NCBI GenBank assembly: GCA_003956705.1 | Contig: QZCP01000379.1 | Coordinates: 124,001-188,000 of the forward strand | DNA: 64,000 nucleotides | Origin: Brevipalpus yothersi | Taxonomy: Eukaryota > Arthropoda > Arachnida > Trombidiformes > Tenuipalpidae | Direction: 5' to 3' | In this document: one piece after another, positions 50,594 to 63,918 of the stretch | Numbering within the stretch: position 1 is the first letter of the stretch | Layout of the letters: each line of letters starts with the position of its first letter | Position numbers and translations under genes: made by a program | Notes under the pieces: generated by a model | Told to the model about the DNA's origin: nothing | The model's database searches: none | The model's input: the letters and a program-made list of their open reading frames with translations, nothing else

Positions 50594-53500
50594 TCATTTA
50601 TGACTGATCAGCTTGGCTTTATCAGAATCATCAGGAGTATCATCATTTATTCGGACATGCTTTTTCTCAATACCAGGAGTCAATATGTCCGTTGGAATGG
50701 CGTCAACAGGAAGACCATCTCTCTGTTCTTCTTCTCCTTCATCTTTTTCCTTTCTTAGAGCAATTTTCAGTTCGCTGTTTGCTTCCCGAAGAGAGCTCAC
50801 CGTTGACATGAGGTAATAGATGATCAAAATGAGCAGCATCAGGACAGGTATAACTGTACCAGGAGAAGACAAATAGTCGATAACTGTGTTAACTTTGTCA
50901 GGTAAATTTTTCTCCAAGAATTTCGTGAAAACTTGATACATTCTCTCATAGTCACTGCAAGTAGAGAAATTGAAATTGAAACTTTGAATTTGTAATCACG
51001 AAAATATCAACCTAAATGGACCACAATGCCATGAGGGCTCCAACCAAACCACAGCAAATCCAACCGGAAGTGTACAGATAAACAGCATCAACAAGAGGAG
51101 AGCATAGTAAAAGTTGTTACTTCCAGAAGCCTGGTAATTTGAAATTGAAAATTATTCAAATGAAAAGAAAATTGTTACCATTTTATCCATTTCAGTGTAG
51201 TGGCTCTAGCTCACCTTGAATACAGTGTCATGAGGTACATTAGAGGTGAGAACAGCCCAAGATCGTACGTACATCATGACACAAAGTTTGACTGTATTGA
51301 GGGCTGGAAGACCAGGAGAAAAAAACATACCAAGCCTGTATAAAGTATTTGTGAAATAGGAAAAAGTTATTCAAACTTTTGCAATTCATTCCAAACAAAC
51401 CATATATTTCCTTGATTGGTTATCAATTGGATCATATTTTCAGCAATCTGAAAGTCTGCATAGCCTGGAAAGTGTTTCTCGATATCCCAGAAAATACAAC
51501 TACAGCCATTGCAATACCTGTATTTGAGGAAAAAATTTATTTGAATGATAGCCTCAGTCGAAATTCCTTTAATATCATTGAATTCATATCAAACCTAATG
51601 AAAACAGCTCGACCAAAGTCAGTGAAGACCAATTGGAAGACTGTGAAAACAATCTCGGAAACAACTGTTTTCGCAATTTCTTGACCAAACATTGTTTCCC
51701 AACAAAGATCCCGAAGAACAATCTGCTCGGAAGTTGTCAATTGATAAATATCTCTTGCATCATAACTAAATTGTGTTGTAGTCTCTTGACACAATGTTCC
51801 AGAGGCTGTTGTCGGTGGTGCAAGTGTCAAGGAGCTGCTTGATGGTGGAACAGAGGCTATTCTAGTTGGAGATGTCTTATTTTTGGTTCCTGAATCTTTT
51901 GGTGAGAGTGTAGTTGATCTAGAAGAACTTGGCTTCGATGTTGTATTCAAGGGCAATGAAGTGGCTTGTGGGCCACTTGGACTTGTTGTTGTAGTGTTTG
52001 TCTTTCGACTACTCAAAGTGGTTCCTCTTACGGTGGAGGAACTTCCTCGAACAGTGGTGAAAGAGCTCGGAGTAAACATGGATGATTCTTTGGTGGAAAT
52101 TGATCCACTGGTGGGCATTGATGAAGATGATTGTGACTCGGAGGTGGCTTCAGAATAATCCGATCCACTTGTACTCAGTCTACCACCCCCAGGATCTTCT
52201 CCATTAGGCTGAACGGTGGTCGTCTCTTCTGGCTGATCTCCTCTCCCACTGTTTCTTTGGCCCAAGGTGCTTCCTCTATCTGCAGTTCTGTAGTGAGAAT
52301 GTTTCATGGCAATTGATTATTGGTGATTCAATCTCCATCAGCCAATTCATTGGCATCAATACAAGGAAAAGAATCATCATAGGCGGACTTACGCCATGAA
52401 GTATCTACCATCAATTGGTTCCTCTTCGTCCAAATCATTTCGACTATAAGGGTCAAAGGGAGCTGCCTCCGTGGACACAACAAACTCTTCTGTAGACAAA
52501 GAAAAGAATCCGTTTTCAGACTATGTTTAAGAGTATGACAAATTCAAGAGCATTACAGAGGAAAGCTTCCAATCTCATAGTTAGAGCGAAAGAGAGAGAA
52601 AGAGAAAGGAATATCTCACTGATTACCTGGAGGGAAAAGTCTTCCTTCGTCTCTTTTTTGTCGATTTCCCAGCATTTCCGGAGATTGCCATAGTAGTACA
52701 CGCAATCTGGCTGAATTACTTTCTCCGGACATCTCAGATCCCATAGAAGCATGTATGAGCGATATGTTCTTCTTGAAATCCAACAGCGTGTTTGTCTGAA
52801 AATAATAGAAATTGATGATTAATTGACCATTCACATTCATGATCATCAACAATGGTTGTGAGGGCCCAGGAGCTCACGAAGGAGGAGATTTGAGTGGAAT
52901 CATGCAAATGAATGGTAGATAGCTTCAATAGTAAGAGGCGGACTTGGAATCGATCATGAAGGAAGGCCGTAAAGCGTAAAGTTTCAAAGGAAGAAGAAGA
53001 AGAAAAAGAGAAAAAGAGAGCAAGAAGTTGCGAGACATCGGAAAAACAATGTAAATTGATTTTGTTCTCCTTTGCCTCCACACCGATGGTGATTTATTTG
53101 ATCATGGAAGAATGAGAAATGCAAGTTAGCAAATCTAATGGTCCTTGGGCACAAATATCCACCCACTGCTGGTAGCCAAACTTTTCAATGCTCTCCTCGC
53201 TAGATTCCGCCCATCCGATGGCCTTATTGCTGGATAAACTTGGTCAAACGATGCCCTCAACTCATCTACTAGCAATGTATACACTTGATCATTAAACCCA
53301 GTTTTATGACCACTGTTTCCATTGTTCACCTAATTGTAGTCTCTATCATTGAAGCTCAACTTTTCACAACCAATCAGTGCCATCAATGGTATTTCATCTT
53401 AACGATCAATATAAGACAATTTTGCGGATGAGATGAGAAATTCATCGATCAAAGGAGATTTTAAACTCCGAATCAACTATCATTATTGATTGCTGAAATG

Positions 53501-56500
53501 ACTGAATTTTGGAAACATGTTGCCTCTTATTTTGAACCCTCCTCTCTTGATGAATATTTTGTGATCAAAAGGAAAGATTCAGAACGATTTATCTGACTAA
53601 ATCCATTGGCACTACTCACCATTTCTCCCACTTTGTCGAACGTAGAGAAGAGGAAAGCAAATAAGTTGAGAAGATTCAAGACCAAAATCCTGTTAAGAAG
53701 AATGGAAATTTGTTAAATTTTTCACAAAAAAAAATTCAAGGTGTGGAAAAACTTTTGGATCCAGAACCCAGAATTTCAGAACTTGAAGATCAATGGTCTA
53801 GCGAAAATTCCGTTCGTGATGCCTGAATATTTCACAGAAAGGCAGCGTATTCATTTCAAGAAAGATGAATGTTTTTTTCTTATTCGTCGGGAAAATTGAT
53901 CTTTTCATGAGAAGTGAGCTTTATAATAAGCTTGTTCATGCATTCTTTTCAATGTGAACAACATATTTTCTATAAGTTGAATCAGATTTGTATATCGCTC
54001 GGATAGCTTGAGATCCGGTGAAAAATGTATTCGGAATTGTTTATCAAATACACCATCCCTGAGGGCTTTCAATTGTCAAATATGTCGACAACAATCTGGT
54101 CAGCAAGATAGCAAACTGAAAATACCCCAAAGCAGAATGAAATGACATTCTTCTGAACCGATATCCGATAACTTATTCGAACAGAAAATAGGTAAGCAAG
54201 TATACTGGGTGAATCTTTCTCTTTTTCTCTCAAATTCTTTCTGCTTCAACTTTCAACTCAATATGAATAATCAAGAAAGCTAGAACTGATGAAAGTACAT
54301 GATTTGTCAGGAATCCAAAAAACAGTGCTCAAAATGAGTAAAATTTTCCAGTCTAACAAGCTATAAAGCCCAAACATCAAGCTGAAAACATGCTCTCATA
54401 AAATATAAGTTAATTTTACCTCGTTGAATTCTTTTGCTATAATATTGCTATCGAGTAAGAGACATGTTTTTTGTCTCCTCTCTAATGGTAAAAGACATGC
54501 TTCCATGTTATATGACATTTTCATCAGCTTCTAGTGAACATATCAACTTGCCGTACTTCAGCAGTGATCAACATATTAAGCCTAATGAAGTCTCGTTAAT
54601 GAGTTTGGATGGGAGGTGAAGAGAGAGAGGCCTTTTGGGTACCAATCTCCGGACTGAAATTCAGATTTATCATGCAAACAGGCATGAAAAGGTGGATAGA
54701 CTCATGAAGAAGAGGGGAAAACGGAAGCTCGTGCTCCACAAAGTGATGAGTAAGAATTGTATATCCTAAGGTTTTTCTGGGCTAATAGTCCCCTGAGTGC
54801 TAGGCCATGTTCGACCATGATAATGGTTCAAAACCTTTTGCGGATAGTTGATAGCTTACTATTTAGAATTTACCTCAAAGTTTAGTGAGCCTCATCATAA
54901 AAGGAAGATCATCTGACAGTTCTAATGGAGTCTCAGCAGAATATCATCATCATCATTTCAAGGGAGAGAGAGAATAGGAAATACTGATTATTCTCACCTT
55001 CCGAGTTGCCATCTGAGAGCAGTTCTTGGATGATATGTTTCGAGGTGAGCGATCACTCCGAATGCTGGTGGAAAAATTGTCTGAACTCCATTGAGTACCA
55101 ATTGTACTTCATTAGATCGTATCCATCCGGCACCTTCGGGAATCTTCTCAGAACGCTGGACCACCAAAACCACAGCATATGCTGATGAACAGAGTAAGAT
55201 GGTTATCCTGTGAAAAGGATTGGAATTCAATTATTGGAATCACTTTTTCCAATCCAACATATCCATATCACCCTATCAACCTATCACTCTGAGTGTTTCA
55301 ACTTGTATTTTCTCTCCACCATCAAGCCCACAGGGAGGTTAAAAAGCAATAGAACTTTTTGTGTGTCAGCCGTGTATGTACAATTTAGGAGAGAGAATGT
55401 ATGCCTCCTTTTCCACACACACACAATGATTAATATCCAGCTATTGGAGCAAAAACAATGTTTAAAATTCTGTCTATGTTCAGACTCAGGGGCCTTCTGT
55501 TCTGTTTTCGACTACAATGATATGGATAGAGAAAAATGTTCACAAGTTCTTACAAGATATTGGCAAGAATATGCCGTGCAATCACTTTCCAATTTTTGGT
55601 TTCCTTTTTCCGTTCTTTCTCCTCTAGAATGACTTCTTTGAAACTCATCACGATCGATGCTACTTTATTGTAAGCAGTCTCACTGTTACCGATCATGAAA
55701 TCCCATCCTAGAAAAGAATTGGATAAAATTAAGATAATTCTTGTGATCTTAGGGTGCTTGAAGACTGGACTCTAGATACAAGGAAAATCATCATGAATGA
55801 ATGCTCCATCTTGATAGCAGAAGAATGTATATTCTTCTCAAGAGATGAGAATATTCTCGTCGGATTGCTTGCTTACAATAAGTCTGATTTGTTTGCAATA
55901 TATCTGAACACATGACAATATATCCTTTTTCGGGAGAGGGAAAAGTGCAATATGACTAGAATAGGAAGACTATCATTCATGCATGAACATGCCACTCAAT
56001 GCCATATTGATTGGTGTGAAAATATAAAAAATAGTTGAAATTCAGATGTAAATTTATTCAAATTATATGCACACTCTTCATGATATGATTGACCCAGCTT
56101 AACTGAGAGTGTAGGAGTAGAATATAGAGTTTTAATACCTCTCAACTGCATAACGCTAATACTTACCGGTGAAAAGTTTCCAAGTAAACACGTATTCGTC
56201 TTCTTTTGATCCTACTCTACTCATTCTTGCATTGGCTGCCATTCTATGGAAAATAATGACCATAAGTTTCTTAGTGACACTCGAAACTTGATTAATGTTA
56301 TGTCATTTGGACAGTTGACGGGAATGCAGTTTGAATTAGGAAAAAGTTGACTGGGAATTCTTATTGGAAGTCTTGTCTGTGGGGTGAAACTAAATCATAA
56401 ACTGTCCTGTCAAAGCTAATCATGTTGGCATATTGCTAGGATTCTCATAATAAAAGCAACAGGCCAAATTATGGATAAATGAGAATAAGAGGTTAATTAG

Positions 56501-57974
56501 AAGATAGCATGAACATATTGCTCCAATTTGCATACTTGCGTAGAATACAGAAAAAACTGAATGCATATAGAGCCATGGTTGTTCCAAAGTATGCCAAGGG
56601 AATGTTGTAGCCTGGAATGGAGACGGAAAACAAAGAAAGAGAGAAAGAGAGAAAGAGATGTTTGAAAAAAAGATATGCCAATTCTAGATTTCTAGTAGAA
56701 TCATAGACTATAATCTGCATGTTAATGATTCTCACCTACGGAGGTTTTTTCATCCTTGTCATAATATCCATAGAAAATTGGTGAATATTTTATGTAGTCC
56801 TGATAGAGAATGGGAAAAAGGTAGAGAGAGAAGTAATAAAAAATTTTGAAAATAAGAGGAACATTTTCAACAGATCCTCACATGGTTGAAATTCCAGATA
56901 GTGTTGATCACATCTTTATACGTTAAATTGGCCCCAGAAACTTCATATTTTCGCATTTGTGTAGCGTCTTTACTACCTCTCATTATCTAGAGGAATTCAA
57001 TGATTCGAGATAGGAAAGATAGATAATGGATGGATAACTATCAAAATAGCCTTCTCACCTCTGGTGCGAGAACAAAAACGCCAAGAAAAATGCTTATGAA
57101 AGTATTTATCCAAAAAATCCATCGCAAAAAAGTGAAATAGGAGGCAACCACGGAACCAAATTGACCTGGATCAGGTGTCAATGAATTTAAGAATGAATGA
57201 ATGTATTCCTCAAATCATGTGATGAGCATGTTAATATTAATGATACTTTTTAGAGACAATTTTGTATTTTACAATTTTCAGAAAACGCTCAAATTTCTCC
57301 CAATGTTTTTCTGTCTATTTTGATACCAAAATTGCATGTCAATGCTCACTAAAACATTATACACAAGTTTTTCAGGATAAACAGCTTGAAATGCTCATGT
57401 ATTTCTCCAAGTTCTGCTCCCAAGTGAACAATATTGATTGCGATAACAGAAGTCTTTGACAAAACTATTGATTGCAGTTGAACAAACAGGAGAGTGTTTG
57501 CCATCAAGTGAAAGTCCCAATACATGGGAACATAGAAAGAGAGGAAGAGAGAGAAAGACATTTGAATAGAAAAGAAAACGAAGAAAATCATTCAGAGATC
57601 TAGCATCGAATGGCTATGACCATAGCTGAATGGACTCTAATCATCTTATGCCAGGTAGACAATGATGGATGGCCAAGATTTACATTAACTTTGCCAATGT
57701 ATTCAACACTCAACTGGTCTCTTTCATTTCTTCCTCTCTCTCTCCCTCCCGAATACACTCACACACAGTAGATTATCTTAGCCATGATTATTCCAACACC
57801 AAAGGTATCCAGATTGAATCCCTAACAGGATCCTCCAGTCAATACGCGTGGACTTTACTCGATCAGCTGAGCGAATGAGTTGGATTGAGTAGAGAGATGC
57901 AAGCAAAGTGACAGGCAAAGAGGAAGTTGAGAACAGATCTGAACTCAGCAAAGTGCCATTTAGTGAGTCAAGCT

Positions 57975-58040
<66 letters not shown>

Positions 58041-60225
58041 TAAGGAGAATGCTCGTTTTAGCCACAGAATATTGAGCATTCAGGAATCGCGATTCGAAAT
58101 CATTGCCATTCATTAGTCTAGGGGAATGAGAGGCTCAAAGTGGCTCCTACCCAACTGGAAGCCCATTATTCATTACGAGCTGAGTTTTGCTTGAATTATT
58201 TTATTGAAATCACCCAAGAGTTAGTATCGGGAGTAGGTTGAGGAAGAATAGAATAGGATGCCTAGAGTAAGGGGATTGAGAAGCAGATTTTAAATCGGAA
58301 TCTGCTTGTTAATGTCATCTTTTCCCTTTTTTCCCCAGATCTGATGACTTAATCAACCATCAGAATCAATTTAACCAGTCATTTAGGGTTGTTCACATGA
58401 GACTGGAGATCCATAAATCTGGTATTCACGATAGCATTTCATAGATTCTCATGTTTAGGGTTGAGAATGTATCTTATATACAAGCCGCCGATCATTGAGA
58501 TAGAAAAAAGCATACTTTGATCAGCGAGAAAACGATACTGCCAAATCATGCCTCATTTGATCACTGAGACAACTGATTCATGTTTCTAAATATTTCATTA
58601 ATCGTACCATTTGAATCCAATTATATAAGTAGTGCAAATGTTATGCATTCAATTCATTTGGTTCGAAAATGAGTAGAAGACGATACTCACTTTCGATTTT
58701 TTTGATCCTCATTTCCCATGGTGTGAGCTGGACAACAAGATTATTTATTTCTCGCTTCAAGCGATTCACAGTCTGGAAGAGGTAAAAATTTTGTAGAACA
58801 ATTCAAAAATTTCATGGACAATTCATGTGGAAATTACTGGTGAGTTACCTTTTCCAGGTAAGTTCGATATTTAGCCACAATATCTTTGGCTTGTTTGCTT
58901 TGTTTCAAATCTCCCTCATGCTTTTTGATGTACATTTTTGCTCTCCTCAGAATCTAAATTAGAATTGATAATGATGAAAATTTATGTTCAAGTAAACTTA
59001 ATCGAAATCCACTTAGTTGAAAATATACTCTAGGGCTAAGATGACTGTAAAAAGACTATACTAATTGATTCCTATCAAACATATTATAAAGATTATAAAA
59101 ATGAGAAAACATAGTTATTTTCATACCAAAGAAAAGGTTTTTCATGGTAATTAAATGCAGTTGGTTTTGGTAAAAAGTTGAAAAAGTTATTTGTATAGTG
59201 AAACTCACTCGTAACTTCCTGTGCATAGGCCAACTCTGAGTTTTTATGTTGGCTATTATTTGCTTGTGGGCCTTCAAAGTCTCGACGATTTCCTCCTCGG
59301 TTAGAGCATCATCTATGGTGATCATAGTTTCACTAAATGAATAGATTAACATTAGATCGTGTCCAATTGTGGTGGCTAATGATAGGTGGCATGAATAATT
59401 TCTGATAAATATCTAGATTTAGAGCCCATTTTACCGGGCTGGTTAGCTAACCAGGACAATGATGAACAGTGAAAAAAAATACTGGAAAAATGATTGAATA
59501 AAGTGGTCAAGCAATCAACTTACTCATTAGATGAGGCACAGAATGATGATAGTCTTCTATTGTCAAACTGAACCAATATTGTGTCATCTCCCATCAAGTA
59601 AGCATGAGATCCGCGACGTGGAGATCGTGATCCAGATCTTATTTGAACAAAGTCCATACATTAATTGATATGAATTGAAGGATTGAAAGTAGGTACAATC
59701 ACACAAAATTTTCTAATGATAAGAACAAAGTTCATGCTCTTCTTTACTAGAGGAGATAATCATAGAGTATTCTCTTAATTGTTTTTTCCATCTCCAATTT
59801 GAGCTCATTTTCCCTTCAAAATTCAATGTTCAATGCTTCATATTGAATAGCAGAAAAAGATATGGAATATAAGGGTGTAAAACTCTGGAAGTTAAAGAAA
59901 AAAGAAAAAAATGGTCTGACAAGTGGTCAAACGATTGGCTTGACTGAGAATCATGAGCGATTGGTCATTGATTTAAGGTGATTTTGGTGGTCAGATGATG
60001 ATGAAAATCTAATCAATTTTACCTTCCTTTCTTGCCAACATTTATCAACTCAGAATCCGGTGGCACCAGAGATGATCTACGCCGTTGGGCAATCACTTCC
60101 GATTGCATTACAGGCGATTGAATTGGCGAGGGTAGAGGTGAAGGGACTGATGGATGTTGTTCCTCATCCATCTTGCTCTCTGGTGGAGAAGGCGACTGCT
60201 GTTCACTGGATCCACTGCTCATCAT
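50594..60225 (-). CDS. Tmc: Transmembrane channel-like protein (TMC1/2/3 clade)
   Basis: Exons in transcript order: 60225-60023, 59637-59524, 59332-59209, 58953-58849, 58772-58691, 57165-57059, 56986-56882, 56799-56736, 56611-56536, 56243-56167, 55707-55554, 55207-54998, 53689-53620, 52795-52627, 52489-52393, 52287-51595, 51517-51401, 51335-51215, 51130-51012, 50954-50594. Every phase matches; the total is about 1055 residues. Family strings appear in the right order: FGSVVASYFTFLRW (S1), IPLAYF...YAFSFFCILRK (S2), VFTWKLFTGWDFMIGN, SSAYAVVLVV (S3), YHPR, LVLNLLNLFAF (S5), the TMC signature CWETMFGQE (about residue 781), FFSPGLPALN, RSWAVLT.NVPH and the last helix near PGTVIPVLMLL. TMC proteins form the pore of hair-cell mechanotransduction in vertebrates and serve proprioception and mechanosensation in flies and worms. 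The loop between S5 and CWET is unusually long (about 280 residues) and Ser/Thr-rich. The N terminus is Ser/Pro-rich and the C-tail is charged. Confidence 0.93.
51595..52287 (-). other. Tmc exon with Ser/Thr-rich mucin-like insert
   Basis: The largest Tmc exon (693 nt). Its first 150 or so codons are mostly Ser, Thr, Gly and Pro with several N-glycosylation sequons (NTT, NKT). The conserved CWET helix follows. By the known TMC fold this lies in the extracellular loop between S5 and S6. Confidence 0.8.
53135..53329 (-). other. Possible alternative terminal exon inside a Tmc intron
   Basis: A 64-codon frame follows an acceptor-like TTAG at 53330 in exactly the phase (0) left by Tmc exon 13, and it stops at 53135. 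It has mixed, protein-like composition (GFNDQVYTLLVDELRASFDQ) and is GC-richer than the intron around it. If spliced it would truncate the channel just after S5. I do not recognise it, and the main transcript clearly skips it. Confidence 0.22.
53690..54997. other. Tmc intron between S4 and S5 exons: content
   Basis: A 1.3-kb intron, AT-rich, with no repeat, RNA gene or coding sequence that I can support. Confidence 0.5.
57166..58690. other. Tmc intron between coiled-coil and S1 exons: content
   Basis: A 1.5-kb intron with one (GA)n tract at 57979-58036, CU in the Tmc pre-mRNA. Open frames at 57262-57878 are short and unrecognisable. Confidence 0.5.
57979..58036. repeat. (GA)n microsatellite in a Tmc intron
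   Basis: About 58 bp of perfect GA repeat. Confidence 0.96.
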
Positions 60226-60859
60226 GATGATGCCTATGTCTGTGTGTGAACACCGCTTATCCTCTTAGCTTCCCAGAGGTAGCTAGCCAATGGTCAAGAT
60301 TGACAGTGATCGAGACGAAACCTCAGGTGAGTCTAGTGAATAAACAACCAAATCACTGGTAAGCAACAGCTCATCATGTGAGTCGGTTTGTGGTTAGGCG
60401 ATTAAGTGGTTGAATTTGAGATTGGAGGAATGATTTTGGTGATGATGGAGCAACTTGACTTCGAAAAATTGAATAATGGTAATCTCAATAATATCGAAAC
60501 TTTCTGGTTCAAAAATTTTCACAAACATCAGGGACACACTGAGCAATGACTAACACAGAATTATCGAAATTCACTGGTAAACAAATGATAAAAAAACATG
60601 CTTGAAGAGATTAAGAAAAGAGAGGGAAAGAGGAATTCTATCACAAGCTGTTTGATTTAGAATCTATCGTAAGAAGAGAGTTGAGTAAAAACAGTATCAA
60701 AACTTTCAAATAATATGAATCTTTGGATTGGACACAAAATGGCCTCGATATGAGTTTGTTAGAGCTGGAAGAGTTTGTGATAGCATAAGAGTTGACATTA
60801 AATTGGAAATGATCTTCTCCGTGTTATTGTAAGTCCATACTTTTCCTCCCTCATATTCT

Positions 60860-60892
<33 letters not shown>

Positions 60893-61644
60893 CTCTCACC
60901 TTCCTGGGTGCGGTGGTTAGGATTCATTGAGCCTGTTTGCCATGTTGTGGTGAAAGTCGTAAGCCTCATGTGAAGCGATCTTATCGATGCCATGTGAGCG
61001 AATGGCTCTTTCATCAAGACTACGCCTAGATCAATAAGTAAAAGTATTCTCCTCTGGTATTCTCTAGTGAGCCAGAGATTCCCTTTTTTTACACTGAAAC
61101 ACAGAGGAAGAGTGGAAGAGAAAAAAAAGAATCAGAGAAATCGAAAGTCGATGAATTTTTGCCTTCCCTCTCACCCTCGACCCAGTGGCACTGGAAAGAG
61201 AGAGAGAGAGAACATTCATTTCATTACAGAGAGATATGAGCCGAGTTATGGATGAAGTTTGTGGAGCGAAAAAGAATGGACTCATTCCTCACATCCGAGA
61301 TGTGTAGCATCAGCATAATCATCAATAAAGATTAGATTGAATGAATCGTATTGTGATTGTCAAAAAAAGCAACATCTTATTCTACCTCTTCCAGATGAAC
61401 CATTCGATTATCGATGCAAAGATCGTGATCGAAGATGTGTCCACATATTGACTCAATCCACTGGAGCAAGTCGAAGCATGTTTTGAAGAATTATTGTGAG
61501 AAAGGATTGTTGATGCGTCATTCAGTTCGACATAATCTTGATTCATTCTAGCCCAATATTGAGCGAGTATAATATCATATAATACATGTATCATATTCTG
61601 ACTGGCCATTCTTCCCGCCATTTTTCTTGTGATGATTTTTCGTT

Positions 61645-61962
61645 TCAATTTTGAGAAGGAATACGGATGCTCCGCTCAAGGCTGTGTATCCAGTGTATGG
61701 AAGTGATTGTAAAGACTAACATCAAGCCCAAGAATAAGCGGAAGAGCTGCGACAGAATGAAAAAAAGCGCGAAGATGAGATGAAAAATGGATTCACGCAT
61801 GGGATGAGAAAGTAGGAAGAAGGCTGCAAAAGATGCGTACAAGTGAGAAGCAAAATGAATGATGATTAGTAACAAGCGATCGCAATCCCTTCCAATATTC
61901 TTGAAAGATTGATGATGATCCGAAAGTCTAACGTAAGGAATTCCAAGTTCATTAGATTCCAT
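61645..61962 (-). other. Unassigned small ORF with hydrophobic segments
   Basis: A 105-codon frame starting with ATG. After a polar start (MESNELGIPY) it has two to three hydrophobic stretches, including LLLIIIHF and LFLGLMLVFTIT. It could be a small membrane protein, an exon or chance: T-rich frames read as hydrophobic. A second frame on the same strand (61648-61382) follows in another phase. There is no homology I recognise. Confidence 0.15.
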
Positions 61963-62337
61963 AATTCATCACTACACTGTATTCACTTTCCATCTTGCAA
62001 GTATTCACTTATCGAGTTAGAATTCGCTACATCTCGCTGTCTCTGTTTGCATCTTATCGCATCACTTGTTTTTCTTGTCCTCCTCATGCCTCTGTCTTAT
62101 TTCTCTCAAATAAATTCAGATATTCAAATTAGAGTTTCCATCCAAACTAGGGTTTGTGGTGGATGTTTATGGGGACACATTTTGAAAGCTTTTCAGTATG
62201 CTTCCGCATCCTTTGCTCCTATCTCATTCGGCAAGCAAGTCACAAACAGAGTATCATCAAGATATGTAGAAACGGAAGATAGAAAGAGTAGAAAGAAGAG
62301 AGAAGAGAAAAAAAGTTATGCTGATGTGCACCTTTGA
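61909..62337 (+). other. Unassigned 142-codon ORF
   Basis: An ATG-initiated frame with one hydrophobic stretch (LHLIASLVFLVLLMPL), a CGGC pair and a very basic C-terminal tail. Its 5' end overlaps the ORF on the other strand. In DNA this AT-rich, roughly one ORF of this size per 64 kb is expected by chance, so length alone is not evidence. Confidence 0.17.
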
Positions 62338-63729
62338 CTTTAGTCTTTTTTCCTCTTTCGAGCCCATCAAGCGAGATTTACCCTTTTTAAAATCAGCCTA
62401 TTCCTTAATAGAAATGTTAATATCAATGAAAAGAAATAAGTCCACTGGAAAGAGTGGTGAATGAAAATATTTCAACTTATTTCATTCATCTAAAAAACAG
62501 AAGTTGTCGCTCGATTTGGTACTTTATTCCCAATGATTTGGTTCCAACTTCTCCGTTCAAGATAACATACACACTCTTTATAACCATTTTTTCTTCTCTC
62601 TCTCTTTCTCTCTCTTTCTTCCATGTCTGTGTAAATAGCTTGAAATTAAATTCCTTGTTCCATGTTCTAACGGGACCATATCTTTTCTTCTCTCTTTTCC
62701 TCTCTCGCCTTACTACTTTTAAGGAGAACAAAAGTTGTTCAGTGTGAAAGATGAGAAAATATTTTTTCCAACTGATTAAGGATTCCCCTATTTTTTGACA
62801 ATCTAAGGTTAAGGTATCGCAAGAACACAATACACAAGCCAAAATGGAAGGTCCACAAGAATGGATGACAATTTAAACATCAGCAGGACAGGTATGATGA
62901 CAACATACATCCTCTTTCTCTCTTCTGTAGGATATCTTAGCTGAAAAATTCTGTGGAAAACAAAATGAAAAAGTGAGATGATGGCATGTTAACTGAAATG
63001 AAAGTTCGATCTTGTGGTTTAAAATAGGTAAAAGCTCACCGTAATCTGATATGAATCCATGAAACTTGCCTCTTTTTTTCGATAGTCGAGCTTCTCTTTC
63101 TTCACTTACACACCATAGCAGTTGCCCTTTTTTCACTAGACTTTCTCAATGAATGAATGATAGAGTTACTCTAGTAGAAAATATCAGACATCTGAGGTAA
63201 GAAGAGGAAGAAGAAGAAGAGAAAAACCGAATGTATCGAAGAAAAAGGAGGCAAAGAAATGTAATTTGACTGTATCATGAAAAGCTTTTACAGTGTATTT
63301 TCGGCAAGAGTATACATTTACCATGGATCACAAGGGAAGTGTAGCTGTGTTTTACCAAAGACTTGGCACTCTTTTCATCTTGTATCATGTTATCTTCGAC
63401 TTCTTACTTTTTGTAGAAAGTTTGTAAAACATGGATGGTCTATCAAATAAACCATAATATCGATACATAATCCGATAGCCTGTGGTCAGTGAACACACAG
63501 TGCATCTGTTAAGGTGATTCTTTTATGGAGTAAAAAATAGCACGATCATTACTGTGGCCAAAATTTCCTCTCTCTTACCAAAGTTGTACCTATGTCTATA
63601 TTCATAGGGGTAAAGAACTTCATCATCAAAGAAAACATCTTTACACTACTCTTTCAAGCTTGTTATTGAAGAAGAATTTGCCAAGATATTCCAGGTTCTT
63701 CATCTAGCGAGTGATCATATGAATAGAAT

Positions 63730-63918
63730 ATGCTTTGCCAAATGCTGGATGCTTTTTATCGCGTACGGCTATTTGGTTATGAAAAACGATGGGAAAGATG
63801 CAAATTATATCTAAAAGAGGCTACTCAATTGGTGAATGGTCAGTCCCAGTGGAGGGAATACATATACATCATCATAATAATATTGTATGCATTTTGTGGA
63901 CTAAATGAGAGCAAATAG
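63730..63918 (+). other. Possible exon near the window edge
   Basis: An ATG frame of mixed, charged composition (YRVRLFGYEKRWERCKLYLK) runs to a possible donor, GTGAAT at 63832. This could be the first coding exon of a gene continuing past 64000. Unrecognised, and equally likely accidental. Confidence 0.15.

Noticed and set aside
52516..52852. Alternative reading frames over the Tmc TNTL exon
   Set aside because: Two other frames are open for long stretches, but only the frame starting ACA at 52795 matches the phases on both sides and the TMC family.
55210..55632. 140-codon plus-strand frame
   Set aside because: It lies opposite a Tmc intron and the end of a Tmc exon. There is no start context or homology.
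62809..62970. Short hydrophobic minus-strand frame (MYVVIIPVLLMF)
   Set aside because: Only 34 codons from its ATG. The upstream piece does not join in phase, so there is no support as an exon.
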